From Hetaerina americana (lineage: Eukaryota; Arthropoda; Insecta; Odonata; Calopterygidae), in the NCBI GenBank assembly GCA_022747635.1, contig JAKTNV010000236.1, forward strand, positions 276,977 to 340,976: a DNA stretch of 64,000 bases, read 5' to 3'. Positions 1-13,056 of this stretch are shown one piece after another (positions within the stretch are counted from its first letter, which is position 1; every line of letters begins with the position of its first letter). The position numbers and the translations under genes were made by a program. The notes beneath the pieces were generated by a model, which worked only from the letters and a program-made list of their open reading frames with translations, searched no databases and was not told the origin of the DNA.

Positions 1-3000
1 ATTGTTGTTTTTCGCAATATTTTTAGAAATTAGGGCTCTTTTAGTAAAATTAACACTTGCGCTGAAGCATCTTTTATGCACATTTCATGTCTTTCTGGAT
101 TAATTCTGGGTTTTATTTTGTTTATTTGATGAAAATGAACAACAATACACACCATGGAAACATTTTTGTTTGATTTGTGTCGAGTGAGATTTTCACCTAG
201 AACCCAAAGGGGGGGGTATTGGCACTTTTCATGAAAAATGTGAAAAATTAAATTTTCTAAAAATGAAATAAATGCCTTCTAAACACCTCAAACATTCACT
301 CTAAAACAGTAGATTGTTGTTTTTCGCAATATTTTTAGAAATTTGGGCTCTTTTAGTAACATTAACACTTTCTCTAAAGCATCTTTTATGATCTTTTATT
401 GTCTTTCAGGCTTCATTCTGGGTTTTATTTTGTTTATTTGATGAAAATGAACAACAATACACACCTTGGATACATTTTTGTTTGATTTGAGTCGAGTGAG
501 ATTTTCACCTAGAACCCAAAGGGGGGGGTATTGGCACTTTTCATGAAAAATGTGAAAAATTAAATTTTCTAAAAATGAAATAAATGCCTTCTAAACACCT
601 CAAACATTCACTCTAAAACAGAAGATATTTTTTCGCAATATTTTTAGAAATTTGGGCTCTTTTAGTAACATTAACACCTGGGCTGAAGCATCTTTTATGA
701 TCATTTATTGTCTTTCAGGATTCATTCTGGGTTTTATTTTGTTTATTTGATGAAAATGAACAACAATACACGCCTTGGATACATTTTTGTTTGATTTGTC
801 TCGAGTGAGATTTTCACCTAAAACCTAAAGGGGGGGTATTCGCACTTTTCATGTAAAAATGTGAAAAATTAAATTTTCTAAAAATGATATAAATGCCTTC
901 TAAACACCTCAAACATTCACTCTAAAACAGAAGATTGTTGTTTTTCGCAATATTTTTAGAAATTTGGGCTCTTTTAGTAACATTAACACTTGCGCTGAAG
1001 CATCTTTTATGCTCATTTCTTGTCTTTCAGGATTAATTCTGGGTTATATTTTGTTTATTTGATGAAAATGAACAACAATACACACCTTGGATACATTTTT
1101 TTTTGGTTTGTTACGAGTGAGATTTTCACCTAGAATCCAAAGGGGGGGTATTGGCACTTTTCTTGGAAAAATGTGAAAAATTAAATTTTCCAAAAATGAA
1201 TGAAATGCCTTCTAAACACCTCAAACATTCACTCTAAACCAGAAGATTGTTGTTTTTCGCAATATTTTTAGAAATTTTTGCTCTTTTAGTAACATTAACA
1301 CTTTCTCTGAAGCAACTTTTATGCTCATTTCTTGTCCTTCAAGTACATTCTGGGTTTTATTTTGTTTATTTGATGAAAATGAACAACAATACACACCATG
1401 GAAACATTTTTGTTTGATTTGTGTCAAGTTAGATTTTCACCTAGAACCCAAAGGGGGGGTATTGGCACTTTTCGTGGAAAAATGTGAAAAATTAAATTTT
1501 CTAAAAATGAAATAAATGCCTTCTAAACACCTCAAACATTCACTCTAAAACAGAAGATTGTTGTTTTTCGCAATATTTTTAGAAATTTGGGCTCTTTTAG
1601 TAACATTAGCACTTTCTCTGAAGCAACTTTTATGCTCATTTCTTGTCCTTCAAGATTAATTCTGGGTTTTATTTTGTTTATTTGATGAAAATGAACAACA
1701 ATACACACCATGGAAACATTTTTGCTTGATTTGTGTCGAGTGAGATTTTCACCTAGAACCCAAAGGGCGGGTATTGGCACTTTTCATGGAAAAATGTGAA
1801 AAATTAAATTTTCTAAAAATGAAATAAATGCCTTCTAATCACCTCAAACATTCACTCTAAAACAGAAGATTGTTGTTTTTCGCAATATTTTTAGAAATTT
1901 TGGCTCTTTTAGTAACATTAACACTTTCGCTGAAGCATCTTTTATGCTCCTTTCAAGTCTTTCAGGATTCATTCTGGGTTTTATTTTGTTTATTTGATGA
2001 AAATGAACAACAAAACACACCTTGGATACATTTTTTTTTGGTTTGTTACGAGTGAGATTTTCACCTAGAATCCAAAGGGGGGGGTATTGGCACTTTTCAT
2101 GGAAAAATGTGAAAAATTAAATTTTCTAAAAATGAATGAAATGCCTTCTAAACACCTCAAACATTCACTCTAAAACAGAAGATTGTTGTTTTTCGCAATA
2201 TTTTTAGAAATTTTTGCTCTTTTAGTAACATTAACACTTTCTCTGAAGCAACTTTTATGCTCATTTCTTGTCCTTCAAGATTAATTCTGGGTTTTATTTT
2301 GTTTATTTGATGAAAATGAACAACAATACACACCATGGAAACATTTTTGTTTGATTTGTGTCAAGTGAGATTTTCACCTAAAACCCAAAGGGGGGGGTAT
2401 TGGCACTTTTCAAGGAAAAATGTGAAAAATTAAATTTTCTAAAACTGAAATAAATGCCTTCTAAACACCTCAAATATTCACTTTAAAACAGAAGATTGTT
2501 GTTTTTCGCAATATTTTTAGAAATTTGGGCTCTTTTAGTAACATTAACACTTGGGCTGAAGCATCTTTTATGATCTTTTATTGTCTTTCAGGATTCATTC
2601 TGGGTTTTATTTTGTTTTTTTGATGAAAATGAACAACAATACACACCTTGGATACATTTTTGTTTGATTTGTGTCGAGTGAGATTTTCACCTAGAACCCA
2701 AAGGGGGGGTATTGGCACTTTTCATGGAAAAATGTGAAAAATTAAATTTTCTAAAAATGAAATAAATGCCTTCTAAACACCTCAAACATTCACTCTAAAA
2801 CAGAAGATTGTTGTTTTTCGCAATATTTTTAGAAATTTGGGCTCTTTTAGTAACATTAACACCTGTGCTGAAGCATCTTTTATGATCATTTATTGTCTTT
2901 CAGGATACATTCTGGGATTTATTTTGTTTATTTGATGACAATGAACAACAATACACACCTTGGATACATTTTTGTTTGATTTGTGTCGAGTGAGATTTTC

Positions 3001-3239
3001 ACCAAGAACCCAAAGGGGCGGGGTATTGGCACTTTTCATGGAAAAATGTGACAAATTAAATTTTCTGAAAATGAAATAAATGCCTTCTAAACACCTCAAA
3101 CATTCACTCAAAAACAGAAGATTGTTGTTTTTCGCAATATTTTTAGAAATTTGGGCTCTTTTAGTAACATTAGCACTTTCTCTGAAGCAACTTTTATGCT
3201 CATTTCTTGTCCTTCAAGATTAATGCTGGGTTTTATTTT

Positions 3240-3260
3240 GTTTATTTGATGAAAATAAAC
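3240..3260. repeat. Perfect 8-bp palindrome, alternative type GTTTATTT/AAATAAAC
   Basis: The same dyad is made perfect the other way. The left arm keeps GTTTATTT and the right arm has AAATAAAC, so the mismatched pair becomes T-A. The same form is found at 13176-13196 and 17172-17192. Half-changed arms (GTTAATTT with AAATGAAC, still mismatched) occur at 53380, 55584, 61213 and 63401. Confidence 0.88.
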
Positions 3261-3745
3261 AACAATACACACCATGGAAACATTTTTGCTTGATTTGTGT
3301 CGAGTGAGATTTTCACCTAGAACCCAAAGGGGGGGTATTGGCACTTTTCGTGGAAAAATGTGAAAAATTAAATTTTCTAAAAATGAAATAAATGCCTTCT
3401 AAACACCTCAAACATTCACTCTAAAACAGAAGATTGTTGTTTTTCGCAATATTTTTAGAAATTTTGGCTCTTTTAGTAACATTAACACTTTCGCTGAAGC
3501 ATCTTTTATGCTCCTTTCATGTCTTTCAGGATTCATTCTGGGTTTTATTTTGTTTATTTGATGAAAATGAACACCAATACACACCTTGGATACATTTTTG
3601 TTTGATTTGTTTCGAGTGAGATTTTCACCTAGAACCCAAAGGGGGGGGTATTGGCACTTTCCATGGAAAAATGTGAAAAATTAAATTTTCTAAAAATGAA
3701 TGAAATGACTTCTAAACACCTCAAACATTCACTCTATAACAGAAG

Positions 3746-4374
3746 ATTGTTGTTTTTCGCAATATTTTTAGAAATTTGGGCACTTTTAGTAACATTAACA
3801 CCTGGGCTGAAGCATCTTTTATGATCATTTATTGTCTTTCAGGATACATTCTGGGTTTTTTTTTGTTTATTTGATGAAAATGAAAAACAATACACACTTT
3901 GGATACATTTTTGATTGATTTGTGTCGAGTGAGATTTTCACCTAGAACCCAAAGGGGGGGGGGTATTGGCACTTTTCATGGAAAAATGTGAAAAATTAAA
4001 TTTTCTAAAAATGAAATAAATGCCTTCTAAACACCTCAAACATTCACTCTATAACAGAAGATTGTTGTTTTTCGCAATATTTTTAGAAATTTGGGCACTT
4101 TTAGTAACATTAACACCTGGGCTGAAGCATCTTTTATGATCATTTATTGTCTTTCAGGATACATTCTGGGTTTTTTTTTGTTTATTTGATGAAAATGAAA
4201 AACAATACACACTTTGGATACATTTTTGATTGATTTGTGTCGAGTGAGATTTTCACCTAGAACCCAAAGGGGGGGGGTATTGGCACTTTTCATGGAAAAA
4301 TGTGAAAAATTAAATTTTCTAAAAATGAAATAAATGCCTTCTAAACACCTCAAACATTCACTCTAAAACAGAAG
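3746..4374. repeat. Two adjacent near-identical monomers (duplicated single unit)
   Basis: Monomers 3746-4060 and 4061-4374 share several marks that sit together nowhere else I saw. These are CTCTATAACAG just before each start, GGGCACTTTTAG, a long T-run after CTGGG, GAAAAACAATACACACTTTGG and TTTTTGATTGATTTG. They differ in the G-run (10 versus 9) and in the base that restores CTCTAAAACAG at the end of the second. This is what one round of unequal exchange of a single unit leaves. Part of the haplotype (GAAAAACAATACACACTTTGG with GATTGATTTG) recurs at 54213, 56714 and 62030. Confidence 0.85.
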
Positions 4375-4687
4375 ATTGTTGTTTTTCGCAATATTTTTAG
4401 AAATTTTGGCTCTTTTAGTAACATTAACACTTTCGCTGAAGCATCTGTTATGCTCCTTTCAAGTCTTTCAGGATTCATTCTGGGTTTTATTTTGTTTATT
4501 TGATGAAAATGAACAACAATACACACCATGGAAACATTTTTGTTTGATTTGTGTCAAGTGAGATTTTCACCTAAAACCCAAAGGGGGGGGTATTGGCACT
4601 TTTCAAGGAAAAATGTGAAAAATTAAATTTTCTAAAACTGAAATAAATGCCTTCTAAACACCTCAAATATTCACTTTAAAACAGAAG

Positions 4688-7600
4688 ATTGTTGTTTTTC
4701 GCAATATTTTTAGAAATTTGGGCAGTTTTAGTAACATTAACACTTGGGCTGAAGAATCTTTTATGATCTTTTATTGTCTTTCAGGATTCATTCTGGGTTT
4801 TATTTTGTTTTTTTGATGAAAATGAACAACAATACACACCTTGGATACATTTTTGTTTGATTTGTGTCGAGTGAGATTTTCACCTAGAACCCAAAGGGGG
4901 GGGTATTGGCACTTTTCATGGAAAAATGTGAAAAATTAAATTTTCTAAAAATGAAATAAATGCCTTCTAAACACCTCAAACATTCACTCTAAAACAGAAG
5001 ATTGTTGTTTTTCGCAATATTTTTAGAAATTTGGGCTCTTTTAGTAACATTAACACCTGGGCTGAAGCATCTTTTATGATCATTTATTGTCTTTCAGGAT
5101 ACATTCTGGGTTTTATTTTGTTTATTTGATGAAAATGAACAACAATACACACCATGGAAACATTATTGTTTGATTTGTGTCAAGTTAGATTTTCACCTAG
5201 AACCCAAAGGGGGGGTATTGGCACTTTTCATGGAAAAATGTGAAAAATTAAATTTTCTAAAAATGAAATAAATGCCTTCTAAACACCTCAAACATTCACT
5301 CTAAAACAGAAGATTGTTGTTTTTCGCAATATTTTTAGAAATTTGGGCTCTTTTAGTAACATTAACACCTGTGCTGAAGCATCTTTTATGATCATTTATT
5401 GTCTTTCAGGATACATTCTGGGATTTATTTTGTTTATTTGATGACAATGAACAACAATACACACCTTGGATACATTTTTGTTTGATTTGTGTCGAGTGAG
5501 ATTTTCACCAAGAACCCAAAGGGGCGGGGTATTGGCACTTTTCATGGAAAAATGTGACAAATTAAATTTTCTGAAAATGAAATAAATGCCTTCTAAACAC
5601 CTCAAACATTCACTCAAAAACAGAAGATTGTTGTTTTTCGCAATATTTTTAGAAATTTGGGCTCTTTTACTAACATTAACACTTTCGCTGAAGACTCTTT
5701 TATGCTCATTTCTTGTCTTTCAGGATTAATTCTGGGTTTTATTTTGTTTATTTGATGAAAATGAACAACAATAAACACCATGGAAACATTTTTGTTTAAA
5801 TTGTGTCGAGTGAGATTTTCACCTAGAACCCAAAGGGCGGGTATTGGCACTTTTCATGGAAAAATGTGAAAAATTAAATTTTCTAAAAATGAAATAAATG
5901 CCTTCCAAACACCTCAAACATTCACTCTAAAACAGAAGATTGTTGTTTTTCGCAATATTTTTAGACATTTTGGCTCTTTTAGTAACATTAACACTTTCGC
6001 TGAAGCATCTTTTATGCTCCTTTCATGTCTTTCAGGATTCATTCTAGGTTTTATTTTGTTTATTTGATGAAAATGAACAACAATACACACCTTGGATACA
6101 TTTTTGTTTGATTTGTTTCGAGTGAGATTTTCACTTAGAACCCAAAGGGGGGGGTATTGGCACTTTTCATGGAAAAATGTGAAAAATAAAATTTTCTAAA
6201 AATGAATGAAATGACTTCTAAACACCTCAAACATTCACTCTAAAACAGAAGATTGTTGTTTTTCGCAATATTTTTAGAAATTTGGGCCCTTTTAGTAACA
6301 TTAACACCTGGGCTGAAGCATCTTTTATGATCTTTTATTGTCTTTCAGGATTCATTCTGGGTTTTATTTTGTTTATTTGATGAAAATATACAACAATACA
6401 CACCATGGAAACATTTTTTTTGATTTGTGTCAAGTGAGATTTTCACCTAAAACCTAAAGGGGGGGTATTGGCACTTTTCATGGAAAAATGTGAAAAATTA
6501 AATTTTCTAAAAATGAAATAAATGCCTTCTAAACACCTCAAACATTCACTTTAAAACAGAAGATTGTTGTTTTTCGCAATATTTTTAGAAATTTGGGCTC
6601 TTTTAGTAACATTAACACTTTCGCTGAAGCATCTTTTATGCTCCTTTCATGTCTTTCAGGATTCATTCTGGGTTTTATTTTGTTTATTTGATGAAAAAGA
6701 ACAACAATACACACCTTGGATACATTTTTGTTTGATTTGTGTCGAGTGAGATTTTCACCTAGAACCCAAAGGGGGGGTATTGGCACTTTTCATGGAAAAA
6801 TGTGAAAAATTAAATTTTCTAAAAATGAAATAAATGCCTTCTAAACACCTCAAACATTCACTCTAAAACAGAAGTTTGTTGTTTTTCTCAATATTTTTAG
6901 AAATTTGGGCTCTTTTAGTAACATTAACACTTTCGCTGAAGCAACTTTTATGATCATTTATTGTCTTTCAGGATACATTCTGGGTTTTATTTTGTTTATT
7001 TGATGAAAATGAACAACAATACACACCATGGAAACATTATTGTTTGATTTGTGTCAAGTTAGATTTTCACCTAGAACCCAAAGGGGGGGTATAGGCATTT
7101 TTCATGGAAAAATGTGAAAAATTAAATTTTCTAAAACTGAAATAAATGCCTTCTAAACACCTCAAATATTCACTTTAAAACAGAAGATTGTTGTTTTTCG
7201 CAATATTTTTAGAAATTTGGGCAGTTTTAGTAACATTAACACTTGGGCTGAAGAATCTTTTATGATCTTTTATTGTCTTTCAGGATTCATTCTGGGTTTT
7301 ATTTTGTTTTTTTGATGAAAATGAACAACAATACACACCTTGGATACATTTTTGTTTGATTTGTGTCGAGTGAGATTTTCACCTAGAACCCAAAGGGGGG
7401 GGTATTGGCACTTTTCATGGAAAAATGTGAAAAATTAAATTTTCTAAAAATGAAATAAATGCCTTCTAAACACCTCAAACATTCACTCTAAAACAGAAGA
7501 TTGTTGTTTTTCGCAATATTTTTAGAAATTTGGGCTCTTTTAGTAACATTAACACCTGGGCTGAAGCATCTTTTATGATCATTTATTGTCTTTCAGGATA

Positions 7601-9685
7601 CATTCTGGGTTTTATTTTGTTTATTTGATGAAAATGAACAACAATACACACCATGGAAACATTATTGTTTGATTTGTGTCAAGTTAGATTTTCACCTAGA
7701 ACCCAAAGGGGGGGTATTGGCACTTTTCATGGAAAAATGTGAAAAATTAAATTTTCTAAAAATGAAATAAATGCCTTCTAAACACCTCAAACATTCACTC
7801 TAAAACAGAAGATTGTTGTTTTTCGCAATATTTTTAGAAATTTGGGCTCTTTTAGTAACATTAACACCTGTGCTGAAGCATCTTTTATGATCATTTATTG
7901 TCTTTCAGGATACATTCTGGGATTTATTTTGTTTATTTGATGACAATGAACAACAATACACACCTTGGATACATTTTTGTTTGATTTGTGTCGAGTGAGA
8001 TTTTCACCAAGAACCCAAAGGGGCGGGGTATTGGCACTTTTCATGGAAAAATGTGACAAATTAAATTTTCTGAAAATGAAATAAATGCCTTCTAAACACC
8101 TCAAACATTCACTCAAAAACAGAAGATTGTTGTTTTTCGCAATATTTTTAGAAATTTGGGCTCTTTTACTAACATTAACACTTTCGCTGAAGACTCTTTT
8201 ATGCTCATTTCTTGTCTTTCAGGATTAATTCTGGGTTTTATTTTGTTTATTTGATGAAAATGAACAACAATAAACACCATGGAAACATTTTTGTTTAAAT
8301 TGTGTCGAGTGAGATTTTCACCTAGAACCCAAAGGGCGGGTATTGGCACTTTTCATGGAAAAATGTGAAAAATTAAATTTTCTAAAAATGAAATAAATGC
8401 CTTCCAAACACCTCAAACATTCACTCTAAAACAGAAGATTGTTGTTTTTCGCAATATTTTTAGACATTTTGGCTCTTTTAGTAACATTAACACTTTCGCT
8501 GAAGCATCTTTTATGCTCCTTTCATGTCTTTCAGGATTCATTCTAGGTTTTATTTTGTTTATTTGATGAAAATGAACAACAATACACACCTTGGATACAT
8601 TTTTGTTTGATTTGTTTCGAGTGAGATTTTCACTTAGAACCCAAAGGGGGGGGTATTGGCACTTTTCATGGAAAAATGTGAAAAATAAAATTTTCTAAAA
8701 ATGAATGAAATGACTTCTAAACACCTCAAACATTCACTCTAAAACAGAAGATTGTTGTTTTTCGCAATATTTTTAGAAATTTGGGCCCTTTTAGTAACAT
8801 TAACACCTGGGCTGAAGCATCTTTTATGATCTTTTATTGTCTTTCAGGATTCATTCTGGGTTTTATTTTGTTTATTTGATGAAAATATACAACAATACAC
8901 ACCATGGAAACATTTTTTTTGATTTGTGTCAAGTGAGATTTTCACCTAAAACCTAAAGGGGGGGTATTGGCACTTTTCATGGAAAAATGTGAAAAATTAA
9001 ATTTTCTAAAAATGAAATAAATGCCTTCTAAACACCTCAAACATTCACTTTAAAACAGAAGATTGTTGTTTTTCGCAATATTTTTAGAAATTTGGGCTCT
9101 TTTAGTAACATTAACACTTTCGCTGAAGCATCTTTTATGCTCCTTTCATGTCTTTCAGGATTCATTCTGGGTTTTATTTTGTTTATTTGATGAAAAAGAA
9201 CAACAATACACACCTTGGATACATTTTTGTTTGATTTGTGTCGAGTGAGATTTTCACCTAGAACCCAAAGGGGGGGTATTGGCACTTTTCATGGAAAAAT
9301 GTGAAAAATTAAATTTTCTAAAAATGAAATAAATGCCTTCTAAACACCTCAAACATTCAATCTAAAACAGAAGTTTGTTGTTTTTCTCAATATTTTTAGA
9401 AATTTGGGCTCTTTTAGTAACATTAACACTTTCGCTGAAGCAACTTTTATGATCATTTATTGTCTTTCAGGATACATTCTGGGTTTTATTTTGTTTATTT
9501 GATGAAAATGAACAACAATACACACCATGGAAACATTATTGTTTGATTTGTGTCAAGTTAGATTTTCACCTAGAACCCAAAGGGGGGGTATAGGCATTTT
9601 TCATGGAAAAATGTGAAAAATTAAATTTTCTAAAACTGAAATAAATGCCTTCTAAACACCTCAAACATTCACTTTAAAACAGAAG
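4688..9685. repeat. Two tandem 8-monomer HOR units, 2499 bp each
   Basis: Monomer starts: 4688, 5001, 5313, 5627, 5939, 6252, 6563, 6875 | 7187, 7500, 7812, 8126, 8438, 8751, 9062, 9374. Each monomer of the first set has its match exactly 2499 bp downstream (2499 or 2500 at every start). Private marks repeat in both: GGGCAGTTTTAG at the first monomer, GATGACAATG with AAGGGGCGGGG at the third, AATAAACACC at the fourth, GACATTTTGG at the fifth, AAAATATACAAC at the sixth, and AGTTTGTTG with TTCTCAAT at the eighth. The duplicated unit runs roughly 4613-7111 and 7112-9610. I noticed one substitution (TCACTCT near 6850 versus TCAATCT near 9350), so the duplication looks recent. An assembly duplication would look the same. 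Confidence 0.92.
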
Positions 9686-10622
9686 ATTGTTGTTTTTCGC
9701 AATATTTTTAGAAATTTGGGCTCTTTTAGTAACATTAACACCTGGGCTGAAGCATCTTTTATGATCATTTATTGTCTTTCAGGATACATTCTGGGTTTTA
9801 TTTTGTTTATTTGATGAAAATGAACAACAATACACACCTTGGATACATTTTTGTTTGATTTGTTTCGAGTGAGATTTTCACCTAGAACCCAAAGGGGGGG
9901 GTATTGGCACTTTTCATGGAAAAATGTGAAAAATTAAATTTTCTAAAAATGAATGAAATGACTTCTAAACACCTCAAACATTCACTCTAAAACAGAAGAT
10001 TGTTGTTTTTCGCAATATTTTTAGAAATTTGGGCTCTTTTAGTAACATTAACACCTGGGCTGAAGCATCTTTTATGATCTTTTATTGTCTTTCAGGATTC
10101 ATTCTGGGTTTTATTTTGTTTATTTGATGAAAATGAACAACAATATACACCATGGAAACATTTTTGTTTGATTTGTGTCAAGTGAGATTTTCACCTAGAA
10201 CCCAAAGGGGGGGTATTGGCACTTTTCATGGAAAAATGTGAAAAATTAAATTTTCTAAAAATGAAATAAATGCCTTCTAAACACCTCAAACATTCACTCT
10301 AAAACAGAAGATTGTTGTTTTTCGCAATATTTTTAGAAATTTGGGCTCTTTTAGTAACATTAACACTTTCGCTGAAGCAACTTTTATGCTCATTTCTTGT
10401 CTTTCAGGATTAATTCTGGGTTTAATTTTGTTAATTTGATGAAAATTAACAACAATACACACCTTGGATACATTTTTGTTTGATTTGTGTCGAGTGAGAT
10501 TTTCACCTAGAACCCAAAGGGAAGGTATTGGCACTTTTCATGGAAAAATGTGAAAAATTTAATTTTCTAAAAATGAAATAAATGCCTTCTAAACACCTCA
10601 AACATTCACTCTAAAACAGAAG
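9686..10622. repeat. Lead-in monomers 32-34 to the 14-monomer HOR region
   Basis: Monomer starts: 9686, 9999, 10311. These three correspond in order to 13992/14305/14618, 17987/18300/18612, 22287/22600/22912, 26585/26898/27210 and 30571/30884/31196. In each set the second monomer carries AACAATATACACC, the third carries the perfect dyad, and a 250-bp short monomer follows. The copy at 10311 is odd in having GGGAAGG in place of the G-run (10519-10525) and AAAAATTTAATTTT in place of AAAAATTAAATTTT. Confidence 0.88.
10430..10450. repeat. Perfect 8-bp palindrome with 5-nt loop, type GTTAATTT/AAATTAAC
   Basis: At offsets 120-140 the arms GTTAATTT and AAATTAAC flank GATGA and are exact reverse complements. 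The common monomer has GTTTATTT and AAATGAAC, with one mismatched pair (T opposite G). Here both positions of that pair are changed, to A and T. The same form occurs at 14737, 18731, 20849, 23031, 25148, 27329, 31315, 35618, 37482, 38731, 41220, 42469 and 45272, making 14 in all. It is usually linked to GGGTTTAATTTTG upstream, except at 38731 and 42469. Any structure or protein binding is inference. Confidence 0.9.
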
Positions 10623-10872
10623 ATTGTTGTTTTTCGCAATATTTTTAGAAATTTGGGCTCTTTTAGTAACATTAACACCTGGGCTGAAGCAACTTTTATG
10701 ATCTTTTATTGTCTTTCAGGATTCATTCTGGGTTTTATTTTGTTTATTTGATGAAAATGAACAACGGTATTTCGGTATTGGCACTTTTCATGGAAAACTG
10801 TGAAAAATTAAATTTTCTAAAAATGAAATAAATGCCTTCTAAACACCTCAAACATTCACTCTAAAACAGAAG
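10623..10872. repeat. Deletion monomer 1 (250 bp), HOR boundary marker
   Basis: After AACAAC (from 10760) the sequence goes directly to GGTATTTCGGTATTGG. Compared with a seven-G monomer, 70 bp are gone (AATACACACC through part of the G-run) and 8 bp, GGTATTTC, are added, for a net change of -62. The 8 bp nearly repeat the GGTATTGG that follows. The monomer after it starts AGATTGTTTTTCG, lacking 3 bp, and this linkage is kept in all six copies. The tail has AAAACTGTG instead of AAAAATGTG. Confidence 0.95.
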
Positions 10873-13056
10873 ATTGTTTTTCGCAATATTTTTAGAAATT
10901 TGAGCTCTTTTAGTAACATTAACACCTTCGCTGAAGCAACTTTTATGCTCATTTCTTGTCTTTCAGGATTAATTCTGGGTTTTATTTTGTTTATTTGATG
11001 AAAATGAACAACAATACACACCATGGAAACATTTTTGTTTGATTTGGGTCAAGTGAGATTTTCACCTAGAACCCAAAGGGGGGGTATATGCACTTTTCAT
11101 GGAAAAATGTGAAAAATTAAATTTTCTAAAAATGAAATAAATGCCTTCTAAACACCTCAAACATTCACTCTAAAACAGATGATTGTTGTTTTTCGCAATA
11201 TTTTTAGAAATTTGGGCTCTTTTAGTAACATTAACACCTGGGCTGAAGCATCTTTTATGATCTTTTATTGTCTTTCAGGATTCATTCTGGGTTTTATTTT
11301 GTTTATTTGATGAAAATGAACAACAATACACACCTTGGATACATTTTTGTTTGATTTGTGTCGAGTGAGATTTTCACCTAGAACCCAAAGGGGGGGTATT
11401 GGCACTTTTCATGGAAAAATGTGAAAAATTAAATTTTCTAAAAATGAAATAAATGCCTTCTAAACACCTCAAACATTCACTCTAAAACAGAAGATTGTTT
11501 TTTTTCTCAATATTTTTAGAAATTTGGGCTCTTTTAGTAACATTAACACCTGGGCTGAAGCATCTTTTATGATCTTTTATTGTCTTTCAGGATACATTCT
11601 GGGTTTTATTTTGTTTATTTGATGAAAATGAACAACAATACACAACATGGAAACATTATTGTTTGATTTGTGTCAAGTTAGATTTTCACCTAGAACCCAA
11701 AGGGGGGGGTATTGGCATTTTTCATGGATAAATGTGAAAAATTAAATTTTCCAAAAATGAAATAAATGCCTTCTAAACACCTCAAAAATTCACTCAAAAA
11801 CAGAAGATTGTTGTTTTTCGCAATATTTTTAGAAATTTGGGCTCTTTTAGTAACATTAACACCTGGGCTGAAGCATCTTTTATGATCATTTATTGTCTTT
11901 CAGGATACATTCTGGGTTTTATTTTGTTTATTTGATGAAAATGAACAACAATACACACCTTGGATACATTTTTGTTTGATTTGTTTCGAGTGAGATTTTC
12001 ACCTAGAACCCAAAGGGGGGGTATTGGCACTTTTCGTGGAAAAATGTGAAAAATTAAATTTTCTAAAAATGAAATAAATGCCTTCTAAACACCTCAAACA
12101 TTCACTCTAAAACAGAAGATTGTTGTTTTTCGCAATATTTTTAGAAATTTTGGCTCTTTTAGTAACATTAACACTTTCGCTGAAGCATCTTTTATGCTCC
12201 TTTCATGTCTTTCAGGATTCATTCTGGGTTTTATTTTGTTTATTTGATGAAAATGAACACCAATACACACCTTGGATACATTTTTGTTTGATTTGTTTCG
12301 AGTGAGATTTTCACCTAGAACCCAAAGGGGGGGGTATTGGCACTTTCCATGGAAAAATGTGAAAAATTAAATTTTCTAAAAATGAATGAAATGACTTCTA
12401 AACACCTCAAACATTCACTCTAAAACAGAAGATTGTTGTTTTTCGCAATATTTTTAGAAATTTGGGCTCTTTTAGTAACATTAACACCTGGGCTGAAGCA
12501 TCTTTTATGATCTTTTATTGTCTTTCGGGATTCATTCTGGGTTTTATTTTGTTTATTTGATGAAAATGAACAACAATACACACCATGGAAACATTTTTGT
12601 TCGATTTGTGTCAAGTGAGATTTTCACCTAGAACCCAAAGGGGGGGGTATTGGCACTTTTCATGGAAAAATGTGAAAAATTAAATTTTCTAAAAATGAAA
12701 TAAATGCCTTCTAAACACCTCAAACATTCACTCTTAAAAAAAAGATTGTTGTTTTTCGCAATATTTTTAGAAATTTGGGCTCTTTTAGTAACATTAACAC
12801 TTTCGCTGAAGACTCTTTAATGCTCATTTCTTGTCTTTCAGGATTAATTCTGGGTTTTATTTTGTTTATTTGATGAAAATGAACAACAATAAACACCATG
12901 GTAACATTTTTGTTTAAATTGTGTCGAGTGAGATTTTCACCTAGAACCCAAAGGGCGGGTATTGGCACTTTTCATGGAAAAATGTGAAAAATTAAATTTT
13001 CTAAAAATGAAATAAATGCCTTCCAAACACCTCAAACATTCACTCTAAAACAGAAG

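Larger units (their letters stand above)
1..4687. repeat. Left segment, monomers 1-15, mixed haplotypes without a clear long HOR
   Basis: Monomer starts: 1, 313, 625, 934, 1246, 1557, 1869, 2182, 2495, 2807, 3121, 3433, 3746, 4061, 4375. Adjacent monomers differ more from one another than in the middle of the window. Copies at 1246, 1557, 2182 and 3121 carry a haplotype (CTTTCTCTGAAG with TCCTTCAAG) that otherwise occurs only beyond 49 kb. The copy at 313 has the marks CAGTAGATTG, CAGGCTTCATTC and a 2-bp-shorter CATGAAAAATG, shared with copies at 50139, 51388 and 58598. The copy at 3433 matches those at 12119 and 15800. The copy at 2807 matches those at 5313 and 7812. Confidence 0.9.

Noticed and set aside
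3655..3675. TTTCCATGGAAA palindrome as a special regulatory site
   Set aside because: It is a one-base variant of the usual TTTTCATGGAAAA seen in only a few monomers (also near 12348, 16026 and 33852), three of them the same haplotype. Shared descent explains it.
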